Shown here piece by piece: positions 13,041 to 26,600 of a stretch of DNA of 64,000 nucleotides (position 1 is its first letter; each line of letters begins with the position of its first letter). The DNA is taken from assembly GCF_028476545.1 (NCBI RefSeq), contig NW_026731904.1, positions 378,090-442,089 of the forward strand, given 5' to 3'. The DNA comes from Physella acuta (taxonomy: Eukaryota; Mollusca; Gastropoda; Physidae). The notes under the pieces are model-generated. The model searched no databases. It worked only from the letters and a program-made list of their open reading frames with translations, and was not told the origin of the DNA. The position numbers and the translations under genes were made by a program.

Positions 13041-16000
13041 CATATATATGTATTATTTTTAAATCTATATTTTCTATATATATAAAATTCTCTTCATGGG
13101 GACCATGCGGGACAAGATGTAGATGCACGCCATTACTCCCCCGCTCTCCCGGCATATCGCTACCACCCCCACCCCCACCAACCTGGTCAGCTTTGTTCCA
13201 CGACTAATGTTTACAATGGACTAATGTTTACAATCGACTAATGTTTACAATTGACTAATGTTTACAATCGACTAATGTCTACAATCGACTAATGTTAACA
13301 ATTGACTAATGTTTACAATCGTTGTGTCGAATTCAAAAATTATGAATTGCTGATAAGCAGAAAATAAAAAAAAACTAGATAGCAGCTTATGCTACATTGT
13401 AGGTCGGCTTGTATACATATAATTCTCTTCATGGACAAGATGATGCAAGCCGACTATCTAACCCTCCTCCCACCCCCTATCTCGCTCTCTGGTGAGCTGT
13501 GGTTCACCGCGAATGTTTACAGTCATAGAGTTGGGTCAAATTAGTGATGGCTATTAGGGGCAGATAATTTAGCTTTTAAACTCTTTGAAACTAAGGGGGG
13601 GTAAGAAGTTCTGCTTGATCTTTTCATTGTCGTCTCTAAACTGTTGTAACTGACGGCTGCTTTCAGGGGGTGGGGGCTAGTGTCGAATTCACAAATTATG
13701 AATTACTATAAAGTAGAAAGAAAACAACTAAAGAATTCGCAAATTATGAATTACTATAAAGTAGAAAGAAAACAACTAAAGAATTCACAAATTATGAATT
13801 ACTATAAAGTAGAAAGAACACAACTAAATAATTCGCAAATTATGAATTACTATAAAGTAGAAAGAAAACAACTAAAGAATTCACAAATATGAATTATTAT
13901 AAAGTAGAAAGAAAACAACTAAAGAATTCACAAATATGAATTACTATAAAGTAGAAAGAAAACAACTAAAGAATTCACAAATATGAATTACTATAAAGTA
14001 GAAAGAAAACAACTAAAGAATTCACAAATATGAATTACTATAAAGTAGAAAGAAAACAACTAAAGAATTCACAAATATGAATTACTATTAAGTAGAAAGA
14101 ACACAACTAAATAATTCGCAAATTATGAATTACTATAAAGTAGAAAGAAAACAACTAAAGAATTCACAAATATGAATTATTATAAAGTAGAAAGAAAACA
14201 ACTAAAGAATTCACAAATATGAATTACTATAAAGTAGAAAGAAAACAACTAAAGAATTCACAAATATGAATTACTATAAAGTAGAAAGAAAACAACTAAA
14301 GAATTCACAAATATGAATTACTATAAAGTAGAAAGAAAACAACTAAAGAATTCACAAATATGAATTACTATAAAGTAGAAAGAAAACAACTAAAGAATTC
14401 ACAAATATGAATTACTATAAAGTAGAAAGAAAACAACTAAAGAATTCACAAATTATGAATTACTATAAAGTAGAAAGAACACAACTAAATAATTCGCAAA
14501 TTATGAATTACTATAAAGTAGAAAGAAAACAACTAAAGAATTCACAAATATGAATTATTATAAAGTAGAAAGAAAACAACTAAAGAATTCACAAATATGA
14601 ATTACTATAAAGTAGAAAGAAAACAACTAAAGAATTCACAAATATGAATTACTATAAAGTAGAAAGAAAACAACTAAAGAATTCACAAATATGAATTACT
14701 ATAAAGTAGAAAGAAAACAACTAAAGAATTCACAAATATGAATTACTATTAAGTAGAAAGAAAACAACTAAAGAATTCACAAATATGAATTACTATAAAG
14801 TAGAAAGAAAACAACTAAAGAATTCACAAATATGAATTACTATAAAGTAGAAAGAAAACAACTAAAGAATTCGCAAATTATGAATTACTATAAAGTAGAA
14901 AGAAAACAACTAAAGAATTCACAAATATGAATTACTATAAAGTAGAAAGAAAACAACTAAAAAATTCACAAATATGAGTTACTATAAAGTAGAAAGACAA
15001 CAACTAAAGAATTCACAAATATGAATTACTATAAAGTAGAAAGAAAACAACTAAATAGCGGCGTATGCCTACGGCAAGGGTCAGCTTGTAATATTGATTA
15101 TTAATAATAATAATTTTTGACTTGTTTCTTTTTATCGTTGAGACATTCTTTAGGATGCCTTCATTTAATAATAATTAAGAAAAGAGATTGCTTTTTTATT
15201 TGCTTAGTACAAAACTATTAAAATGAGCTTTTTTGGGCACTCCTATTAGACTATTTAAACAGGAGCGATAAGTCATGGAAGTGTGGTTTGAAGGTTGCCA
15301 ATATTTCACACTACAGCTCATGTAGTTTTTTTTTTGTCTATGCAACTGTGTTTGTTACTGTAGAACAATCACTGCTGTAGTAGATTTTTTTTTCTATAAA
15401 ACCACTAGTCTATCAAAGTGCAAAAAAATTGTTTTTGGGTCGGATTGTGGGTCCCCTAAACGACCTGCCTCCCACCCCCTTCCCGTGTTGCGGGATGTGG
15501 GTAGTTCCACCACTGATGTATGAAATTTGGTCAACCTAGCAGTAGCTTTACTTAGGTTATCGTATTTACAGTGTATTTAGGTCCAATGGTGTTCTAACTA
15601 AATCATAATAGTTTATATAAAGCATCCCTGGTATGTCTTCACATTTTTTAACTTTTCTCTTGTACAGTTATAAGTTAGTGAACAACATTCATTCAAGTAA
15701 AATTTTTCTCTTCAGATGGAAATCCCTGGCTCAGGTATTATCAACCGCTACATAGCTGCTCAAGGTCCATTACCCAACACCTGTAATGATTTCTGGCAGG
15801 TAGGTTAAACATTACCCAACACCTGTTATGATTTCTGGCAGGTAGGTTAAACATTACCCAACACCTGTAATGATTTCTGGCAGGTAGGTTAAACATTACC
15901 CAACACCTGTTATGATTTCTGGCAGGTAGGTTAAACATTACCCAACACCTGTAATGATTTCTGGCAGGTAGGTTAAACATTACCCAACACCTGTTATGAT

Positions 16001-19000
16001 TTCTGGCAGGTAGGTTAAACATTACCCAACACCTGTTATGATTTCTGGCAGGTAGGTTAAACATTACCCAACACCTGTAATGATTTCTGGCAGGTAGGTT
16101 AAACATTACCCAACACCTGTTATGATTTCTGGCAGGTAGGTTAAACATTACCCAACACCTGTAATGATTTCTGGCAGGTAGGTTTAAGTGTTTTTACAAG
16201 TATCTGCCTAGTTGAATTGCTTCAAGTGTCAGACCTTATGGAATTTATGTCACTATCTTAGTAGAATTGTTGAAAGCCCTATTGCCTGTTGTTGCAGTGA
16301 TCTGATTGTGAGAAGTTTTAATTGCAGATGGTCTGGGAACAGCACACATCTTTAGTTGTCATGCTGACCACCAAGGTAGAGAGAGGTCGTGTTAAATGCC
16401 ATCAGTATTGGCCTCAGCTCTACGAGACAGAAGACTTTGGAGCCATCCAGATTACGTGTGTCAAAGAAGAAGAGACTCACTCGTTTGCGTTTAGAGAATT
16501 TAATTTAACTCATGTGGAGACGAGTGAAGAGCGCCACATTCGCCACATGCAGTACATAGCTTGGCCTGACCATGGCGTACCTGATGATCCCAGTGATTTC
16601 CTCAATTTTGTTGTGCGTGTACGACACAACAGAGACGGCATGGTAGAACCCACTGTTGTCCACTGCAGGTCACTCATTTCTAGCATTAATAATAATGTCT
16701 GTATGACACAAAATAATTTCTATCAGTAAAATCTTTGTTAAACATTGTCCTTTTCACTAATTGAACTCATCTATACAATTCATATATTAGTGACATATTT
16801 GCACTGCACATTCTCTTAACAATCCATAATAGAATTGTATGACTAAGGGTAATATAGACAGGATAAGTTTATGCATTATTGGTAAAGATTATTTATACTT
16901 TATTAAGGTTAGGGTTAAGTACAGCTCTTTCCATTACTAGCATCAAACTGTAAATGTATAGGTCTTTCCATTCTTAGCTCACATCAAACTGTGAATGTAC
17001 AGGTCTTTCCATTCTTAGCTTCCCATCAAACTGTGAATATACAGGTCTTTCCATTCTTAGCATCAAACTATGAATGTACAGGTCTTTCCATTCTTAGCTT
17101 CCCATCAAACTGTGAATATACAGGTCTTTCCATTCTTAGCATCAAACTGTGAATGTACAGGTCTTTCCATTCTTAGCATCAAACTGTGAATGTACAGGTC
17201 TTTCCATTCTTAGCATCAAACTGTGAATGTACAGGTCTTTCCATTCTTAGCATCAAACTGTGAATGTACAGGTCTTTCCATTCTTAGCATCAAACTGTGA
17301 ATGTACAGGTCTTTCCATTCTTAGCATCTAACTGTGAATGTACAGGTCTTTCCATTCTTAGCATCAAACTGTGAATGTACAGGTCTTTCCATTCTTAGCA
17401 TCAAACTGTGAATGTACAGGTCTTTCCATTCTTAGCATCAAACTGTGAATGTACAGGTCTTTCCATTCTTAGCTTCCCATCAAACTGTGAATGTACAGGT
17501 CTTTCCATTCTTAGCATCAAACTGTGAATGTACAGGTCTTTCCATTCTTAGCATCAAACTGTGAATGTACAGGTCTTTCCATTCTTAGCATCAAACTGTG
17601 AATGTACAGGTCTTTCCATTCTTAGCATCAAACTGTGAATGTACAGGTCTTTCCATTCTTAGCTCACATCAAACTGTAAATGCATAGGTCTTTCCATTCT
17701 TAGCTCACATCAAACTGTAAATGTATAGGTCTTTCCATTCTTAGCTCACATCAAACTGTAAATGTACAGGTCTTTCCATTCTTTGCCTCACCCAATCCTC
17801 ACCCAACCCTCACCCAACCCTCACCTACCCTCACCCAACCCTTACCTAACCCTCACCTCCCCTCACCCAACCCTTACCTAACCCTCACCTCCCCTCACCC
17901 AACCTTTATCTAACCCTCACCTCCCCTCACCCAACCCTCTCCCAACCCTCACCCAACCCTCACCTACCCTCACCCAACTCTTACCTAACCCTCACCTCCC
18001 CTCACCCAACCCTTACCTAACCCTCACCTCCCCTCACCCAACCCTCTCCCAACCCTCACCGAACCCTTTCCTAACCCTCACCTAACCCTCACCCAACCCT
18101 CACCCAACCCTTTCCTAACCGTCACCCAACCCTCACCCAACCCTCACCTACCCTCACCCAACCCTCACCCAACCCTCTTCTAACCCTCACCCAACCCTCA
18201 CCAACCCTTACCTAACCCTCACCTCCCCTCACCCAACCCTCACCCAACCCTCACCTACCCCTCACCCCCCAACCCTCACCTACCCCTCACCCAACCTTCA
18301 CCTACCCCTCACCCAACCCTCTTCTAACCCTCACCCAACCCTCACCCAACCCTCACCTACCCCTCACCCAACCCTCACCTACCCCTCACCACCCCTCACC
18401 CAACCCTCACCTAACCCTCACCCAACCCTCACCTACCCTCACCAACCCTCACCTACCCTCACCCAACCCTCACCCAACCCTCACCTACCCTCACCCAACC
18501 CTCACCCAACCCTCACCTACCCTCACCTAACCCTCACCTACCCTCACCTACCCTCACCCAACCCTCACCTACCCTCACCTACCCTCACCCAACCCTCACC
18601 CAACCCTCACCTACCCTCACCCAACCCTCACCTACCCTCACCAACCCTCACCTACCCTCACCTAACCCTCACCTACCCTCACCCAACCCTCACCCAACCC
18701 TCACCTACCCTCACCTACCCTCACCCAACCCTCACCCAACCCTCACCTACCCTCACCCAACCCTCACCTACCCTCACCAACCCTCACCTACCCTCACCTA
18801 ACCCTCACCTACCCTCACCCAACCCTCACCTACCCTCACCCAACCCTCACCCAACCGCACCTACCCTCACCCAACCCTCACCCAACCCTCACCTACCCTC
18901 ACCCAACCCTCACCCAACCTTCACCTACCCTCACCAACCCTCACCTACCCTCACCTACCCTCACCTACCCTCACCTACCCCCCACCCAACCCTCACCTAC

Positions 19001-20593
19001 CCTCACCCAACCCTCACCTACCCTCACCCAACCCTCACCTACCCTCACCTACCCTCACCCAACCCTCACCTACCCTCACCCAACCCTCACACAACCCTCA
19101 CCAACCCTCACCCAACCCTCACCTACCCTCACACAACCCTCACACAACCCTCACCCAACCCTCACCCAACCCTCACCAACCCTCACCCAACCCTCACCTA
19201 ACCCTCACCTACCCCTCACCTACCCTCACCAACCCTCACCCAACCCTCACCCAACCCTCACCTACCCTCACCTACCCTCACCTACCCTCACCTACCCTCA
19301 CCCAACCCTCACCCAACCCTTACCTACCCTCACCCAACCCTCACCAACCCTCACCCAACCCTCACCTAACCCTCACCTACCCCTCACCTACCCTCACCAA
19401 CCCTCACCCAACCCTCACCTACCCTCACCCAACCCTCACCCAACCCTCACCCAACCCTCACCTACCCTCACCCAACCCTCACCCAACCCTCACCTACCCT
19501 CACCTACCCTCACCTACCCTCACCTACCCTCACCTACCCTCACCCAACCCTCACCTACCCTCACCTACCCTCACGCAACCCTCACGCAACCCTCACCTAC
19601 CCTCACCTACCCTCACCCAACCCTCACCTACCCTCACCTACCCTCACCCAACCCTCACCCAACCCTCACCTACCCTCACCCAACCCTCACCTACCCTCAC
19701 CTACCCTCACCCAACCCTCACCCAACCCTCACCCAACCCTCACCTACCCTCACCCAACCCTCACCTACCCTCACCTACCCTCACCCAACCCTCACCCAAC
19801 CCTCACCTACCCTCACCCAACCCTCACCTACCCTCACCCAACCCTCACCTACCCTCACCCAACCCTCACCTACCCTCACCCAACCCTCACCCAACCCTCA
19901 CCCAACCCTCACCAACCCTCACCAACCCTCACCAACCCTCACCAACCCTCACCCAACCCTCACCCAACCCTCACCCAACCCTCACCTACCCTCACACAAC
20001 CCTCACCAACCCTCACCCAACCCTCACCCAACCCTCACCAACCCTCACCAACCTAAACCTTGAATTTACAGTGCTGGCATTGGTAGGACAGGAGTGCTCA
20101 TCACCATGGAAACCGCAATGTGTCTTATTGAATCCAGCCAACCAGTTGACCCCCTGAGTATTGTCAGACAAATGAGAGACCAGCGTGCTATGCTCATTCA
20201 AACATCTGTAAGTTAGATTTCTACTCTCATTCAAACATCTGTAAGTTAGATTTCTACTCTCATTCTAACATCTGTAAGTTAGATTTCTACTCTCATTCAA
20301 ACATCTGTAAGTTAGATCACCACATTGGGGCGGATATTTCTTCAGCGCACCGCACTGCCCGCAGGTGTTGGTAGCCCTTTGGTGCGAATATGGATATTCA
20401 CAAAAATTAAATTACAGTAAAAAAAAAAATTGAGAGCCAACGCTGTCATGAACATCCGCCCAGACATCTCCCCTCCCCGAACCCAAGGCTTCATTTAAAC
20501 CTCCGCCAAACAACACGTTTTCTTGGCCGTCCATGCCCAGGGAGAGACTTCCAAAATCTATAGCGATGACGGACTGACACACTACCACCAGCG

Positions 20594-20661
<68 letters not shown>

Positions 20662-23600
20662 AATGGGGGGATGACTTTTTTACGGGGTGGCCTTTTTTTC
20701 TAGTTCCACCACAGACTGAAAGACAGAGCCATTATTTACATAGCTACAGCCCAAACTGGGAGCCAGAGATAGAAAGTGTAGACAGAGTAGTTGAGTGATC
20801 AGTCCTATGGGTTAGATGAGACAGAGTAGTTGAGTGATCAGTCCTATGGGTTAGATGAGACAGAGTAGTTGAGTGATCAGTCCTATGGTTAGATGAGACA
20901 GAGTAGTTGAGTGATCAGTCCTATGGTTAGATGAGACAGAGTAGTTGAGTGATCAGTCCTAGGGTTAGATGAGACAGAGTAGTTGAGTGATCAGTCCTAG
21001 GGTTAGATGAGACAGAGTAGTTGAGTGATCAGTCCTAGGGTTAGATGAGACAGAGTAGTTGAGTGATCATTCCTAGGGTTAGATGAGACAGAGTAGTTGA
21101 GTGATCAGTCCTAGGGTTAGATGAGACAGAGTAGTTGAGTGATCAGTCCTATGGGTTAGATGAGACAGAGTAGTTGAGTGATCAGTCCTAGGGTTAGATG
21201 AGACAGAGTAGTTGAGTGATCAGTCCTAGGGTTAGATGAGACAGAGTAGTTGAGTGATCAGTCCTATGGTTAGATGAGACAGAGTAGTTGAGTGATCAGT
21301 CCTATGGTTAGATGAGACAGAGTAGTTGAGTGATCAGTCCTAGGGTTAGATGAGACAGAGTAGTTGAGTGATCATTCCTAGGGTTAGATGAGACAGAGTA
21401 GTTGAGTGATCAGTCCTAGGGTTAGATGAGACAGAGTAGTTGAGTGATCAGTCCTATGGGTTAGATGAGACAGAGTAGTTGAGTGATCAGTCCTAGGGTT
21501 AGATGAGACAGAGTAGTTGAGTGATCAGTCCTAGGGTTAGATGAGACAGAGTAGTTGAGTGATCAGTCCTAGGGTTAGATGAGACAGAGTAGTTGAGTGA
21601 TCAGTCCTAGGGTTAGATGAGACAGAGTAGTTGAGTGATCAGTCCTAGGGTTAGATGAGACAGAGTAGTTGAGTGATCAGTCCTAGGGTTAGATGAGACA
21701 GAGTAGTTGAGTGATCAGTCCTAGGGTTAGATGAGACAGAGTAGTTGAGTGATCAGTCCTAGGGTTAGATGAGACAGAGTAGTTGAGTGATCAGTCCTAG
21801 GGTTAGATGAGACAGAGTAGTTGAGTGATCAGTCCTAGGGTTAGATGAGACAGAGTAGTTGAGTGATCAGTCCTAGGGTTAGATGAGACAGAGTAGTTGA
21901 GTGATCAGTCCTAGGGTTAGATGAGACAGAGTAGTTGAGTGATCAGTCCTAGAGTTAGATGAGACAGTAGTTGAGTGATCAGTCCTAGGGTTAGATAAGA
22001 CAGTGTAGTTGAGTGATCAGTCCTAGGGTTAGATGAGACAGAGTAGTTGAGTGATCAGTCCTAGAGTTAGATGAGACAGTAGTTGAGTGATCAGTCCTAG
22101 GGTTAGATGAGACAGAGTAGTTGAGTGATCAGTCCTAGGGGTTAGATAAGACAGAGTAGTTGAGTGATCAGTCCTAGGGTTAGATGAGACAGAGTAGTTG
22201 AGTGATCAGTCCTATGGGTTAGATGAGACAGAGTAGTTGAGTGATCAGTCCTAGGGTTAGATAAGACAGAGTAGTTGAGTGATCAGTCCTAGGGTTAGAT
22301 GAGACAGAGTAGTTGAGTGATCAGTCCTATGGGTTAGATAAGACAGAGTAGTTGAGTGATCAGTCCTAGGGTTAGATGAGACAGAGTAGTTGAGTGATCA
22401 GTCCTATGGGTTAGATAAGACAGAGTAGTTGAGTGATCAGTCCTAGGGTTAGATGAGACAGAGTAGTTGAGTGATCAGTCCTATGGGTTAGATAAGACAG
22501 AGTAGTTGAGTGATCAGTCCTAGGGTTAGATGAGACAGAGTAGTTGAGTGATCAGTCCTATGGGTTAGATGAGACAGAGTAGTTGAGTGATCAGTCCTAG
22601 GGTTAGATGAGAGAGAGTAGTTGAGTGATCAGTCCTAGGGTTAGATGAGACAGAGTAGTTGAGTGATCAGTCCTAGGGGTTAGATAAGACAGAGTAGTTG
22701 AGTGATCAGTCCTAGGGGTTAGATAAGACAGAGTAGTTGAGTGATCAGTCCTAGGGTTAGATGAGACAGAGTAGTTGAGTGATCAGTCCTATGGGTTAGA
22801 TGAGACAGAGTAGTTGAGTGATCAGTCCTATGGGTTAGATGAGACAGAGTAGTTGAGTGATCAGTCCTAGGGTTAGATAAGACAGAGTAGTTGAGTGATC
22901 AGTCCTAGGGTTAGATGAGACAGAGTAGTTGAGTGATCAGTCCTAGGGTTAGATGAGACAGAGTAGTTGAGTGATCAGTCCTAGGGTTAGATGAGACAGA
23001 GTAGTTGAGTGATCAGTCCTAGGGTTAGATGAGACAGAGTAGTTGAGTGATCAGTCCTAGGGTTAGATGAGACAGAGTAGTTGAGTGATCAGTCCTATGG
23101 GTTAGATGAGACAGAGTAGTTGAGTGATCAGTCCTAGGGTTAGATGAGACAGAGTAGTTGAGTGATCAGTCCTATGGGTTAGATGAGACAGAGTAGTTGA
23201 GTGATCAGTCCTATGGGTTAGATAAGACAGAGTAGTTGAGTGATCAGTCTTAGGGTTAGATAAGACAGAGTAGTTGTGTGATCAGTCCTATGGGTTAGAT
23301 AAGACAGAGTAGTTGAGTGATCAGTCCTAGGGTTAGATGAGACAGAGTAGTTGAGTGATCAGTCCTAGGGTTAGATGAGACAGAGTAGTTGAGTGATCAG
23401 TCCTATGGGTTAGATGAGACAGAGTAGTTGAGTGATCAGTCCTATGGGTTAGATAAGACAGAGTAGTTGAGTGATCAGTCCTAGGGTTAGATAAGACAGA
23501 GTAGTTGAGTGATCAGTCCTATGGGTTAGATAAGACAGAGTAGTTGAGTGATCAGTCCTAGGGTTAGATGAGACAGAGTAGTTGAGTGATCAGTCCTAGG

Positions 23601-26600
23601 GTTAGATGAGACAGAGTAGTTGAGTGATCAGTCCTAGGGTTAGATGAGACAGAGTAGTTGAGTGATCAGTCCTATGGGTTAGATAAGACAGAGTAGTTGA
23701 GTGATCAGTCCTAGGGTTAGATAAGACAGAGTAGTTGAGTGATCAGTCCTATGGGTTAGATAAGACAGAGTAGTTGAGTGATCAGTCCTAGGGTTAGATA
23801 AGACAGAGTAGTTGAGTGATCAGTCCTATGGGTTAGATAAGACAGAGTAGTTGAGTGATCAGTCCTATGGGTTAGATGAGACAGAGTAGTTGAGTGATCA
23901 GTCCTAGGGTTAGATGAAACAGAGTAGTTGAGTGATCAGTCCTATGGGTTAGATAAGACAGAGTAGTTGAGTGATCAGTCCTATGGGTTAGATGAGACAG
24001 AGTAGTTGAGTGATCAGTCCTAGGGTTAGATAAGACAGAGTAGTTGAGTGATCAGTCCTAGGGTTAGATGAGACAGAGTAGTTGAGTGATCAGTCCTAGG
24101 GTTAGATGAGACAGAGTAGTTGAGTGATCAGTCCTTGGGTTAGATGAGACAGAGTAGTTGAGTGATCAGTCCTAGGGTTAGATGAGACAGTAGTTGAGTG
24201 ATCAGTCAATCGTGCCTTAACACTCGAGATCGTTGGGACATCACAGTTGATGTTCTGATAATTGCTGCCAGTCCAGTCTGCCCCTTGGTCTCCGCTATAC
24301 AATGTCATCTTTATCTCCCCCCTCCTGGCACATTGCCCTGTATTTGATTGGCCCTTGGCTTGAGTGGCATGCCCTTACCATCTCAGTTGTTGAGTTATGA
24401 CTCTGTTTAATCTCAAATGGACCATACCCATTGTTGATCTTTTCATCAACCTCTTCATTTGTAATGTGATCTCTGTATCATATACTATATATGTATATAT
24501 TAAATATGCATTTTATATGTAGACATGTATATATAAATGATGGAAAACAATTGAACCCCCCCCCCTCCACCCCCAAAGAGACAATCCTGGCTATGCCACT
24601 GGTTAGGATTAATTAATAAGAAAATAATAATGATTCTTATCAGAATTTGAACTGAATTAAAGAAATAAGTATCTTTTGTAGCCATTTCTGTAGGATGTAA
24701 TGAGCACTGTGTTAAATTACTTATCAGCCTATTGAGATAGTGGCAGTGGTTTTCTTTTTAATCCGTCAATGCCATTAAGCACTGGATAATGACAATGTCT
24801 TAAAATATTTAGACCTAAACCTTAGCAAATGTAAACATTCTTTAGTCGGCACTGAATGATGACAATGTCTTAAAATATTTAGACCTAAACTTTAGCAAAT
24901 GTAAACATTCTTTAGTCAGCACTGAATGATGACAATGTCTTCAAATATTTAGACCTAAACCTTAGCAAATGTAAACATTCTTTAGTCGGCACTGAATGAT
25001 GACAATGTCTTAAAATATTTAGACCTAAACTTTAGCAAATGTAAACATTCTTTAGTCGGCACTGAATGATGACAATGTCTTCAAATATTTAGACCTAAAC
25101 CTTAGCAAATGTAAACATTCTTTAGTCGGCACTGAATGATGACAATGTGTTCCACTCTGCCATCTGACCTGAAAAAAAAACACCTCAGCCCAGACACCGA
25201 CCTAAATTACCTCAGCCCAGACACTGACCTAAATTACCTCAGCCCAGACACTGACCTAAATTACCTCAGCCCAGACACCGACCTAAATTACCTCAGCCCA
25301 GACACCGACCTAAATTACTTCAGCCCAGACACTGACCTAAATTACCTCAGCCCAGACACCGACCTAAATTACCTCAGCCCAGTAACCGACCTAAATTACC
25401 TCAGCCCAGACACTGACCTAAATTACCTCAGCCCAGACACTGACCTAAATTACCTCAGCCCAGACACCGACCTAAATTACCTCAGCCCAGACACTGACCT
25501 AAATTACCTCAGCCCAGACACTGACCTAAATTACCTCAGCCCAGACACCGACCTAAATTACCTCAGCCCAGACACCGACCTAAATTACCTCAGCCCAGAC
25601 ACTGACCTAAATTACCTCAGCCCAGACACTGACCTAAATTACCTCAGCCCAGACACCGACCTAAATTACCTCAGCCCAGACACCGACCTAAATTACCTCA
25701 GCCCAGACACTGACCTAAATTACCTCAGCCCAGACACCGACCTAAATTACCTCAGCCCAGACACCGACCTAAATTACCTCAGCCCAGACACCGACCTAAA
25801 TTACCTCAACCCAGACACTGACCTAAATTACCTCAGCCCAGACACTGACCTAAATTACCTCAGCCCAGACACTGACCTAAATTACCTCAGCCCAGACACC
25901 GACCTAAATTACCTCAGCCCAGACACTGACCTAAATTACCTCAGCCCAGACACCTCAACCCAGACACTGACCTAAATTACCTCAGCCCAGACACCGACCT
26001 AAATTACCTCAGCCCAGACACTGACCTAAATTACCTCAGCCCAGACACTGACCTAAATTACCTCAGCCCAGACACCTCAGCCCAGACACCGACCTAAATT
26101 ACCTCAGCCCAGACACCGACCTAAATTACCTCAACCCAGACACCGACCTAAATTACCTCAGCCCAGACACTGACCTAAATTACCTCAGCCCAGACACCGA
26201 CCTAAATTACCTCAGCCCAGACACCGACCTAAATTACCTCAACCCAGACACTGACCTAAATTACCTCAACCCAGACACTGACCTAAATTACCTCAGCCCA
26301 GACACTGACCTAAATTACCTCAGCCCAGACACTGACCTAAATTACCTCAGCCCAGACACCTCAACCCAGACACTGACCTAAATTACCTCAGCCCAGACAC
26401 TGACCTAAATTACCTCAGCCCAGACACCGACCTAAATTACCTCAGCCCAGACACTGACCTAAATTACCTCAACCCAGACACTGACCTAAATTACCTCAAC
26501 CCAGACACCGACCTAAATTACCTCAGCCCAGACACTGACCTAAATTACCTCAGCCCAGACACTGACCTAAATTACCTCAACCCAGACACTGACCTAAATT

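Noticed and set aside
12822-13155. Alternating Ile/Tyr frames over TA runs (also at 20.5 kb and 34.8-35.2 kb)
   Set aside because: Translation of (TA)n microsatellites, open by composition.
15741-16148. 135-codon minus-strand frame of [14 protein letters not shown] repeats
   Set aside because: Antisense of the exon-donor minisatellite. The period of 42 bp keeps it open by chance.
17786-20054. True telomere or chromosome end
   Set aside because: The units are degenerate CCCTCACC/CCCAACC rather than CCCTAA, and the array is followed by the next exon of the gene.
25136-25975. 279-codon frame of LSPDTDLNY repeats
   Set aside because: The 27-bp unit happens to be a multiple of three and stop-free for its first 30 copies. 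It lies between two proven exons, and the remaining about 220 units are not in frame.
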